Source: UBA5614 sp963667535
GTDB taxonomy: Bacteria; Cloacimonadota; Cloacimonadia; Cloacimonadales; Cloacimonadaceae
DNA length: 64,000 bases
Assembly: GCA_963667535.2 (NCBI GenBank)
Contig: CAXXDU010000002.1
Span: 3,348,001 to 3,412,000, forward strand
Reading direction: 5' to 3'
Under the pieces are notes generated by a model that worked only from the letters and a program-made list of their open reading frames with translations, had not been told where the DNA came from and made no database searches. The translations under genes were made by a program, and so were the position numbers. Within the stretch, counting starts at the first letter, position 1. Each line of letters opens with the position of its first letter. Positions 54,518 through 61,821 of this stretch are shown in pieces.

Positions 54518-54778
54518 ATGAGAATAGACCTTTTATTAAATAAGATATGTCTGACCAAGACACGTACAATTGCCAAGAATGCTTGTGATAAAAATCTGGT
54601 CTGGATAAATCAGAAACATGCCAAAGCCAGCCAGGATGTAAAAGCAGATGATATAATCCGCTTAGACCTATACGGATTCAGACACGAAATCCAGATTCTG
54701 GAAATCCCCCTTGGCAATGTAGCCAAGAAAGACGCCACCAAATACTATAATCTCATCAGTAAAATCATTATTGAGTAA
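54518..54778 (+). CDS. rqcP: S4 domain RNA-binding protein, RqcP/Hsp15-like
   Basis: An 86-residue single-domain protein: MRIDLLLNKICLTKTRTIA, VWINQKHAKASQDVKADD and KKDATKYYNLI match the small S4 proteins RqcP (YabO) of Firmicutes and Hsp15 of Proteobacteria. These bind 50S subunits with obstructed peptidyl-tRNA in ribosome quality control. The length and the C-terminal KKDATKYY segment are closer to RqcP. It overlaps the following metalloprotease gene by 8 bp. Confidence 0.82.
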   Translation: MRIDLLLNKICLTKTRTIAKNACDKNLVWINQKHAKASQDVKADDIIRLDLYGFRHEIQILEIPLGNVAKKDATKYYNLISKIIIE

Positions 54779-55781
54779 TAACAATTTGTTAGACCGCATA
54801 CGCTATATCCTGATAATTGCCATCCTGTTGGGTAGTACTTCTCTGTTTTCCATTGACTGGGTAAAATGGCGTTATGGAGATATTCGGGTTTGGGCTGCTC
54901 CCAAAGACACTGCTTATGCAAATATCATAGTAAAAAGACTTCATCAGCGCATTAATGCTTTTCAAATGGAATTGGGAGTCTATCCGATAAGTCCGCTATA
55001 CATAAAAATCCTTCCCAACCGGATGGAGTATCGGATGCTGACAGGTGGTAAAGGCAAGATAGTGGAATCCAGCGAGGCTTTTTATTCACCAGGGGATAGA
55101 GTTATCTATGTTCGCAGCCCTGATCAGCTGCCACTGGAAAGCTATGATACCGTACTCATGCATGAATACATTCACTGGTTTCTGGATGAGACTCTGGAAA
55201 ATGTACCACTATGGTTTCATGAAGGTATGGCAGCTTACTATTCAGGCCAGTTTGGCTTTCAGAGTTATTATAACTTTTCGAGATATAGGTTTTGGGGATT
55301 CAGACTTTCTCTAAACGATATGACAGCTCATTACCCGGCAGATAGAGGCTACTGGGAAATGTTTTATCTTACTTCCTCTTTTGCCATAGATAATCTTCAA
55401 TCCCGGCACAACCTGCAATGGCAGGATTTCTGGGATAGAATTGGCTTTGTTTATAACCGTTCTGCTAATAGAATTATCATGAAAACAGATTTTATCGGGG
55501 TATTCAATGCTTCCTTCAGAATGTCACTCTATACTTACAGTAAGCAATTTGATAAAACTCTGGGCAGATTTACCTGGCAATTCCCTCTTGTTGGTATAAA
55601 TGCTATCATCTTTTCTCTGCTCCCGTTTGTTTTATTTGCTGCATGGCTAAAAAGCAGGCGTAAAATGAAGAGCATGGCTGATCAGGTAAACACTCTGCCT
55701 GATGAAGATATCTATTCAGAAGAAGAAACATCTGAATCTGAAGATACTGATACAGCAGAGACTCCGGAAGAAGAGAAATAA
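54771..55781 (+). CDS. Peptidase MA-like membrane-anchored metalloprotease
   Basis: A 336-residue protein with TTG start at 54771 inside the end of the S4 gene. An N-terminal signal/anchor (ILIIAILLGSTSLFS) is followed by a gluzincin-type zinc site: H131-EYI-H135 with catalytic E132 (LMHEYIHWFLDE) and the third ligand E151 in FHEGMAAYYSG. A C-terminal membrane segment (AIIFSLLPFVLFAAWL, about 275-290) and a strongly acidic tail (EDIYSEEETSESEDTD) follow. This is the peptidase_MA_2 pattern of envelope proteases. The catalytic part should face the periplasm and the acidic tail the cytoplasm. The substrate is unknown. Confidence 0.82.
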   Translation: MSNNNLLDRIRYILIIAILLGSTSLFSIDWVKWRYGDIRVWAAPKDTAYANIIVKRLHQRINAFQMELGVYPISPLYIKILPNRMEYRMLTGGKGKIVESSEAFYSPGDRVIYVRSPDQLPLESYDTVLMHEYIHWFLDETLENVPLWFHEGMAAYYSGQFGFQSYYNFSRYRFWGFRLSLNDMTAHYPADRGYWEMFYLTSSFAIDNLQSRHNLQWQDFWDRIGFVYNRSANRIIMKTDFIGVFNASFRMSLYTYSKQFDKTLGRFTWQFPLVGINAIIFSLLPFVLFAAWLKSRRKMKSMADQVNTLPDEDIYSEEETSESEDTDTAETPEEEK

Positions 55782-55964
55782 TGAATTAATAAACCAGATG
55801 TTAATGAAATAGCAACCCCAACCCGGTTTTTATTGGAACATAACAATTACCTAAGTATTTGCACTGTATGGATTACAACTCAACATCAAATGAAAAGTTA
55901 AAATTGTTTATTAATTTTTACGTTTTGTTTTTGCAAATCGTTGGTAATGGATTAATCTTTATAC

Positions 55965-55988
55965 ATACATTATTATGTATTTTTTTTT
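55965..55988 (+). terminator. Weak rho-independent terminator candidate
   Basis: ATACAT (55965-55970), loop TATT, ATGTAT (55975-55980), then eight T residues. The stem is short and AT-only, so it would be weak. It lies about 185 bp after the metalloprotease stop. Confidence 0.35.
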
Positions 55989-56028
55989 GATTGTAAGCGT
56001 AAATATGCCAGTTGAATAAAAAACTTAC

Positions 56029-56056
56029 TTGACAAGAGATAATGTTAAGAGATAAA
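56029..56056 (+). promoter_or_regulatory. Candidate sigma-70-like promoter
   Basis: TTGACA at 56029-56034, 16-bp spacer, GATAAA at 56051-56056, ahead of the archease-like gene. The -35 box is perfect but the -10 is poor, so this is tentative. Confidence 0.3.
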
Positions 56057-56235
56057 GGCTTTAAATTTCTAACTGGTTTAACTTAGGAAAATTTTCGAAT
56101 AGTGTGATTGATGAAGTGTAGTGTCTTCAGATATCAAAGCTAACCTCGAAAGGGTGAAAACATAGTTGAGTTAAATTTAGAAAACAGAGCGGGTCATTCG
56201 ACTTTAATCCGCTCAAAAAAAGGAGTGATTTACTC

Positions 56236-56679
56236 ATGAAAAGTAGAATTTATCTAATCAAGAAAGACACAACTGACTTTCAGGTTATATTCTTTGGCTG
56301 CAATTTCGTTGATATCTTCTTTAATGGCGTAGAAGGTTTTAAGAGATTGATATACAAGAAGAATCCAAACAGACCTGAACCTGCAGTTCCAAACTATCCG
56401 ATTGTACATCATGCAATCAATGTAACCGGCAAAAATTACGAAGCCATGTTTACTGAATGGATGCGTGAATTGTTGAATTTGACTCTTGAGAATCAATATA
56501 TACCGTTAGCCGTTGATTCAATTAAAGTCGAAGACACTTCAATTGAAACGCAGATATCTTTCCGAAAGGCAATGAAGAGAGATAAGCTCAATGTTCCAAT
56601 TAAGGCTGTTGTTTATCAACCTGCTAAATTGGAAAAGATCAAATCCGGTTATCAAATCACAGTCGTTTTCGACGTATAA
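56236..56679 (+). CDS. Archease-like protein
   Basis: A 147-residue protein of the size of archease. The C-terminal half is the best match: MFTEWMRELLNLTLENQY, then IPIKAVVYQPAKLEKIKSG and the final VVFDV, compared with the WLNELL, EIKAVTYH and VVxDI pattern of archease. The N-terminal DTTDFQVIFFGCNFVDIFF is in register with archease HTADIGIRAYGKTLEELF, but the histidine is missing and the ERHRPRTE segment is replaced (RDKLNVP). Archease activates the RNA ligase RtcB, and no rtcB is in the window. The lost residues suggest it may not bind the same metal site. AGGAG stands 10 bases before the ATG. Confidence 0.6.
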   Translation: MKSRIYLIKKDTTDFQVIFFGCNFVDIFFNGVEGFKRLIYKKNPNRPEPAVPNYPIVHHAINVTGKNYEAMFTEWMRELLNLTLENQYIPLAVDSIKVEDTSIETQISFRKAMKRDKLNVPIKAVVYQPAKLEKIKSGYQITVVFDV

Positions 56680-56686
56680 GCATAGC

Positions 56687-58927
56687 TCATAGTTTTACCT
56701 TTCTTAGCAAATTGGCGTTGGTGACAACAGTTATAGAACTTGTCGCCATCGCCATTTCTGCAATAACAGGATGCAAAAGCCCCATCACCGCCAGAGGAAT
56801 AGCAATCAGATTATAAAAGAAAGCCCAAAACAGGTTTTGCTTTATCTTTCTGAAAGTAGCTCTTGATAGTTTGATTGCAACAATAAGCGCTGTAAGCTCA
56901 CTTCTGACAATCGTAATATCAGCTGCTTCCATGGCAATATCCGTGCCCTGCCCCATTGCAATGCCAATATCGGCTTGTTTCAAAGCAGGAGCATCATTAA
57001 TCCCATCGCCTACCATTGCCACAGCGCCTAATTGAGATTGCAAATTTCGTATCTGAATAGCTTTGTTTTCGGGTAATACATTCGCCAGAACATGCTCAAT
57101 CCCGCATTGTTTGGCTATTGCCAAAGCTACTGTTTCATTATCGCCACTCAACATAACCGACTTTATGCCCAGATTCCTGAGTTCTTTTACTACTGCGGCT
57201 GCTTCCGGTTTGATTGTATCTGAGACTAATAAACATCCGAGAACCTCGTCCTGATTTGCCAGGAAGATTCTTGTAGCATAAACAAACTGTGCCAAGGGTA
57301 AATCTCGTACTAAATTCTTTATGGATACACCCTGTTCGGCAATGTAATCCTCGCTTCCGGCATAGTATGTCTGTTTCTCAATCTCAGCCTGAATCCCTTT
57401 ACCGGAAACAGACTTAAAGTTTTGAATGGGAGAAAGTTCAATATTTCTTGCTTTGGCTGATTTCACTATTGTCCGGGATATCGGATGTTCAGAACCAGCC
57501 TCCAGAGATGCGCAAAGCCTTAGTAAACTGTTTTCATCTGTGTTAATGGGAAGTAGTTTGATAAGCTCCGGTTTTCCATAAGTCAAAGTACCGGTCTTGT
57601 CAAAAACCATGACTTTGATATCTTTCATCAGTTGCAAAGCTTCGCCATTCCGAATGAGGACTCCTTTTGCTGCTCCGATGCCACTGCCCACCATCAAAGC
57701 TGTCGGAGTTGCCAGACCCAATGCACAAGGGCAGGCAATCACCAACACGGCAATCGTTGCCATTATCGCAGCGCCCAGCCTGTCCTGAGTAATAACTGCC
57801 CAGGGAATATAATCTATCAGCATCAGGCTTAATTGCTGCATTTTATCCGGATATATAATCCAGACCAGGAAGGTTATTCCTGCTAAAATCATAACTATCG
57901 GAACAAAAACTCCGGTGACTTTATCTGCCAGAACCTGAATGGGAACTTTTGAATGCTGAGCATCTTTGACCATTTTTACTATCTGAGCCAGAAAAGTATC
58001 CTTACCAATTTTTGTTGCTTTGATAATGAGTCTGCCTTCCTGATTGATAGTCGCTCCCAGAACAGCATCTTCCTCTTTTCTGGTGACAGGCATAGCTTCA
58101 CCTGTTGCCATGGATTCATCTATGCTGGAGACACCTTCAGTTATAATTCCGTCGGTAGGGATTTTGGAACCGGGCTTCACAATGAGTAAGTCACCCACTT
58201 TTATTTTATATGCAGGTATCTCATATTCGATACCATCCTTCCAAAGGATTGCTGTTTTGGCACCCAGATTCATCAGTTTGCGGATAGCTTCACTGGCTTT
58301 GCCTTTTGCTCTGCTTTCCAGATAACGCCCCGTGAGATGAAAAGCGATAATCATAGCAGCAATGCCGCTAAAGTCAGAAAGTGTAATCAACAGGGACAGC
58401 GGACCTGTGATGACTGCGGCAATAGTACCCAAAGCTATCAGAACATCCATATTGGCAAGACCATGCCGCACTGATTTGAAGGCAGAAACATACACCTGCC
58501 AGGCAGGAATCAACATTGTTGCCAAAGACAGTGCAGTCATTACAAGAACATTGAGCACATGAGAAGCAAATAACATCTTACCCATGAACATGTGGGGAAA
58601 CATAATTGCCATCACAATGATGGTAAGTACCCAGCCGATAATCATCTTGTGCAAAGCCTTTCTCTGGGCTTTTACATAGATATCCTCCTGCTCAGTATCC
58701 TCTTCAGGTGACGGAGTCTCTCTGATTGTGAAGCCAATCCCGGTAATTGCATTTTCGAGCTTATCAGGTTTGACTTTACTGTCTTCATATTCAACTGAAG
58801 CTTCTTCCAGGGGGAGATTTACGTTTGCTGATATGACACCCGGTGTCTGGTTAAGCACTTTTTCCACACTTGCACTGCAACTGGCACAGTGCATCCCGTC
58901 TATACCGATGGTAATTGTTTGTTTCAT
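56687..58927 (-). CDS. copA: Copper-translocating P1B-type ATPase
   Basis: A 746-residue pump with one N-terminal heavy-metal domain (GMHCASCSASVEKV, C14 and C17), eight predicted membrane segments, the phosphatase loop TGEAMP, the transport motif IACPCALGLATP (CPC near residue 400), the phosphorylation site DKTGTLTYG (near 440) and the hinge MVGDGINDAPALK. It exports Cu(I), or possibly another soft metal, from the cytoplasm using ATP. The CPC motif with Asn/Met-rich last helices (MAMATSSITVVTNA) fits the CopA/B1 group. It converges with the archease-like gene with a gap of 7 bp. No CueR/CopY-type regulator or CopZ is adjacent. Confidence 0.94.
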   Translation of the reverse strand: MKQTITIGIDGMHCASCSASVEKVLNQTPGVISANVNLPLEEASVEYEDSKVKPDKLENAITGIGFTIRETPSPEEDTEQEDIYVKAQRKALHKMIIGWVLTIIVMAIMFPHMFMGKMLFASHVLNVLVMTALSLATMLIPAWQVYVSAFKSVRHGLANMDVLIALGTIAAVITGPLSLLITLSDFSGIAAMIIAFHLTGRYLESRAKGKASEAIRKLMNLGAKTAILWKDGIEYEIPAYKIKVGDLLIVKPGSKIPTDGIITEGVSSIDESMATGEAMPVTRKEEDAVLGATINQEGRLIIKATKIGKDTFLAQIVKMVKDAQHSKVPIQVLADKVTGVFVPIVMILAGITFLVWIIYPDKMQQLSLMLIDYIPWAVITQDRLGAAIMATIAVLVIACPCALGLATPTALMVGSGIGAAKGVLIRNGEALQLMKDIKVMVFDKTGTLTYGKPELIKLLPINTDENSLLRLCASLEAGSEHPISRTIVKSAKARNIELSPIQNFKSVSGKGIQAEIEKQTYYAGSEDYIAEQGVSIKNLVRDLPLAQFVYATRIFLANQDEVLGCLLVSDTIKPEAAAVVKELRNLGIKSVMLSGDNETVALAIAKQCGIEHVLANVLPENKAIQIRNLQSQLGAVAMVGDGINDAPALKQADIGIAMGQGTDIAMEAADITIVRSELTALIVAIKLSRATFRKIKQNLFWAFFYNLIAIPLAVMGLLHPVIAEMAMATSSITVVTNANLLRKVKL

Positions 58928-59007
58928 TTTGTCGCCTTTAAAGCTGCTAAGTTTACATATAGGATAATGCTATAGCTGGCATTATGCTAGTTTTGATTAC
59001 TTTCATA

Positions 59008-60138
59008 TTAAATGCTCTCTGCAAGAAAACTATGATAATTGTGAGTTGACACGAGCTCAACAGATGCATGGGGATATGTATTTATAAACTGTTTGGACTT
59101 TATTTTTGTACCCGGATTCCATTTAAGCTCAAACCCTTTAATTTTATCTTCATACGTTTCGATATAATCTACTTCTGCCTGACTTAGACTACGCCAGAAG
59201 TAGCAATTACGGTTATAAAAGTGATTGGATAGATATTTGACCCGCTCAGATACAATATAATTCTCCCAAAGCTGACCAATATCATTGCGCAGATCAATTG
59301 TGCGGAAATCATTGATTAATGCATTTCTTATCCCGTTATCATAGAAATATATCTTGCGGCTGCGTTTGATTTCTCTTCTGTGATTGTTATTGTAATTTGG
59401 AAGCTTAAATATAATGTAAGCTTGTTCAAGCAATTGAATGTACTTCTGTACAGTCACCTGATCGGAAGAAGTCAATTGGGCTAGTTCTGTGTATGACACC
59501 TCAGACCCCATCTGCAAAGCCAATGCTCTCAATAGTTTTTCCACGAGTTCGGGTTTTCTCAAATCCTGAAAAGCAAAGATATCCTTATATAAATAGCTTC
59601 CGGTTAAGCTGCTCAAAAGCCTCTGCGCTTCCCCGGAATTAATGATAATATCCGGATACATACCGTACACTAATCTATTTGACAGAGACTTTTGTTCTTC
59701 CCACTGGCTATGATAGACAGACATTTCTTCAAACGATATTGGGAATAAATGATATTCATACTTTCTGCCCGTCAGCGGTTCATTGACTGAGTTTGATAAT
59801 TCAAATGAAGAAGAGCCGGTTGCAATTAGCTGAACATCAGGGAAATTATCCACAATCAGTTTTATGGTAATACCAATATTTTGTACTCTCTGTGCTTCAT
59901 CAATAAGAACCAGTTTATGCAAACCGACTAATGACCTCAGCTCCGTTAAAGACTGTGTAGATATTACATTTCTATCATTTGAGTCATCGCAATTTAGAAA
60001 CAGTGATTTTTGCTGAATTTGGTCGTTAATTTGTTTAAGTAACGTTGTTTTACCACTTTGTCTCGGACCCAGAATCAGAATTGCTTTGCCTTTGTTCATG
60101 TTGATTAAAATATCTCTAAGTATAGCTCTGGAAATCAT
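59008..60138 (-). CDS. AAA_14/DUF4143 family ATPase
   Basis: 376 residues from the ATG at 60138, which follows GAGGTGATT. A GTG two codons upstream is the longer alternative. It has Walker A ILILGPRQSGKTTLL, Walker B LVLIDEAQRV and sensor IATGSSSFELSN, an arm with PLTGRKYEYHLFPISFEE typical of this family, a winged-helix part (ELAQLTSSDQVTVQKYIQLL) and the C-terminal PD-(D/E)XK-like DUF4143 domain (YFYDNGIRNALI, VDYIETYEDKIKGFELKW). These proteins are abundant in FCB genomes and archaea. Their role is unsettled, possibly toxin-like or DNA-transaction related. It lies downstream of tandem 33-bp repeats. Confidence 0.9.
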   Translation of the reverse strand: MISRAILRDILINMNKGKAILILGPRQSGKTTLLKQINDQIQQKSLFLNCDDSNDRNVISTQSLTELRSLVGLHKLVLIDEAQRVQNIGITIKLIVDNFPDVQLIATGSSSFELSNSVNEPLTGRKYEYHLFPISFEEMSVYHSQWEEQKSLSNRLVYGMYPDIIINSGEAQRLLSSLTGSYLYKDIFAFQDLRKPELVEKLLRALALQMGSEVSYTELAQLTSSDQVTVQKYIQLLEQAYIIFKLPNYNNNHRREIKRSRKIYFYDNGIRNALINDFRTIDLRNDIGQLWENYIVSERVKYLSNHFYNRNCYFWRSLSQAEVDYIETYEDKIKGFELKWNPGTKIKSKQFINTYPHASVELVSTHNYHSFLAESI

Positions 60139-60197
60139 AATCACCTCAATTACATAATAATGAAGTTGGAATATCTGGCAAGCTAAATATGGTCATC

Positions 60198-60263
60198 ACA
60201 TGATTATATTCATGCAATAGTGGCATTATTACATGATTATACTCTTGTAATAATGGCTTTATG
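60198..60263. repeat. Two tandem 33-bp direct repeats
   Basis: ACATGATTATATTCATGCAA (first 20 bases of 60198-60230) is followed head to tail by ACATGATTATACTCTTGTAA (60231-60263). About 26 of 33 positions agree. They lie between the DMT transporter and the DUF4143 ATPase gene, about 60 bp upstream of the latter's start, so they could be an operator for it. Confidence 0.6.
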
Positions 60264-60285
60264 GTATGGTGACTTTGCTATTGTT

Positions 60286-61188
60286 TTATGTGTTTGACCG
60301 TTTTCCCATTTGTTGCCAGAGAATGCCGCCGATAATCAGAACCAGTCCTGCGATTGTTGATAAGGCAATCTTTTCTCCCAAAACACGGTTTATTATAAGT
60401 AGAGAGATAAAGGGTGTAATGAAGATCAGATTTGTCACTCTGGCTGTGCTGACTGCCTTTTGTAAAGCCATAAGCCACACAATGAAAGTAATACCCATCT
60501 CAAAAACACCGATATATGCTTCGCCTTCCAGAGCATAGATTCCGGGCAGGACAAACTGTCTGGTTACAATGGAATAAATCAAAACAAACAAGAACCCAAA
60601 GACAAATATCCAGAATAGCTTGATAACACTATCGCGCTTATCTTTCACATTAAAAAGCCAGCTTAATGCCCAAATCAGTGTAGAAATCAGAGCCAGGCTT
60701 ACTCCTACGGGTTCTGCAAATTGCATCTGGCTAAAGTCTCCTCTAAAGGCAATAACCACAGCGCCGCAAAAACTGATAAGCACTCCGCTGATATCTCTGA
60801 ATCCGGGTTTCTGCTTCAATATTGGAATTGATAACAGGGTCAACATGACAACCCAGATATAATTCAGTGCCTGAGCTTCCTGAGCAGGAAGAATTTCGTA
60901 AGCTTTGAGCAGAACAGTATAGTATAGGAAAGGATTGAGCAAACCCAAAACCGCAGAGCGAATCAGGTCTTTTCTATCCCCTTGGGTCAGTAGACGGACC
61001 TTTCCCTGAAACAGGACAACGGCAAAGATAATTAATAGTGATATAAAGCTTGAACCCAGAAGCAATTGAGTAGGAGTCTGATAGCGCAGGCTTAGCTTGA
61101 AAGCAGTAGATATGGTGGACCAGAAGACGATTGCCAGAGCGGCATAGAGATATGCAGAAGTATGCTTTGGTGTAAGTTGCTTATCCAC
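60286..61188 (-). CDS. EamA/DMT family transporter
   Basis: A 300-residue membrane protein with about ten hydrophobic helices in two EamA repeats (YLYAALAIVFWSTISTAFKL at the start of repeat one; SLALISTLIWALSWLFNV at repeat two), each with the usual proline/glycine-rich closing helix (RVLGEKIALSTIAGLVLIIGG). It is a drug/metabolite exporter of unknown specificity. The GTG start shares its bases with the phosphatase stop (TAGTG), so the two genes are translationally coupled. Confidence 0.9.
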   Translation of the reverse strand: MDKQLTPKHTSAYLYAALAIVFWSTISTAFKLSLRYQTPTQLLLGSSFISLLIIFAVVLFQGKVRLLTQGDRKDLIRSAVLGLLNPFLYYTVLLKAYEILPAQEAQALNYIWVVMLTLLSIPILKQKPGFRDISGVLISFCGAVVIAFRGDFSQMQFAEPVGVSLALISTLIWALSWLFNVKDKRDSVIKLFWIFVFGFLFVLIYSIVTRQFVLPGIYALEGEAYIGVFEMGITFIVWLMALQKAVSTARVTNLIFITPFISLLIINRVLGEKIALSTIAGLVLIIGGILWQQMGKRSNT

Positions 61189-61784
61189 TATTTTGTTGTG
61201 ATAAATGTACTAATAAATTGAGCAGCAGCCATCAGGTCTTTGATGACAAAATCCGGTTTGATTTCCCAATCCGGCATTTCTTCACGAAAGGCTTTTTCAC
61301 CATTTCCGCTTAGCAGCAGAATTGTTTTCATACCTGCATTATGTCCGAATTCTATGTCCGAATACCTGTCGCCAATCATCCAGCTATGTTCGGGTCTGAA
61401 TTTGAATTCTTTGAGTGCTTTTTTAAACATTCCCAAACCCGGTTTGCGGTCTTCATGCTCAATGTTATAGGGTTCCACAACACCTTTATGATAATAAGGT
61501 GAGTAGTAGACTCTGTCAAGCACCACACCCTCGGCAGCCAGCATATCCTGTGCTCTTTGCATTACGCTTTTCATTTGTTCCATTGTGATATAACCACGGG
61601 CTACCCCCCCCTGATTAGAGACAAGGAATACATAAAAGTCCATCGCCTGAAAGAGCTTGATAGCGTCAGAAGTGTAAGGATAGAGATAATACTTTTCAGG
61701 ATCATTGAGATACCCAAAATCATCGGGACTTATCGTACCGTCTCTGTCTAAGAAGATAGCTGCTTTATTGACATTCTCCATCAT
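61188..61784 (-). CDS. gmhB: HAD-IIIA phosphatase, GmhB-like without the zinc cysteines
   Basis: A 198-residue HAD phosphatase: AIFLDRDGTISPD (nucleophile D13, acid D15), VSNQGGVARGYIT, EDRKPGLGMFKKAL and WMIGDRYSDIEFGHNAGM. These are the motifs of D-glycero-D-manno-heptose-1,7-bisphosphate 7-phosphatase, used for LPS heptose synthesis, and of related histidinol phosphatases. E. coli GmhB has a zinc loop with CxH and CxC; here the same loop reads SPYYHKGVVEPYNIEHEDRK and has no Cys. The phosphate-binding core is intact, so it is probably active on a sugar phosphate. The gene name is tentative. It lies directly downstream of lptD, which supports an LPS context. Confidence 0.72.
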   Translation of the reverse strand: MMENVNKAAIFLDRDGTISPDDFGYLNDPEKYYLYPYTSDAIKLFQAMDFYVFLVSNQGGVARGYITMEQMKSVMQRAQDMLAAEGVVLDRVYYSPYYHKGVVEPYNIEHEDRKPGLGMFKKALKEFKFRPEHSWMIGDRYSDIEFGHNAGMKTILLLSGNGEKAFREEMPDWEIKPDFVIKDLMAAAQFISTFITTK

Positions 61785-61821
61785 CGAATCCGCCTTATTA
61801 TAAAATAAAGTGTTTTTGTTT

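Larger units (their letters stand above)
55782..56235. other. Intergenic region with weak terminator and promoter-like boxes
   Basis: About 450 bp, AT-rich. It contains a short hairpin with eight T residues (55965-55988) and a TTGACA box further on (56029). The hairpin GAGCGG...CCGCTC at about 56188-56215, just before the next gene, is followed by an A-run and the ribosome site, so it would sit in the 5' leader. No coding potential was recognised. Confidence 0.45.
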
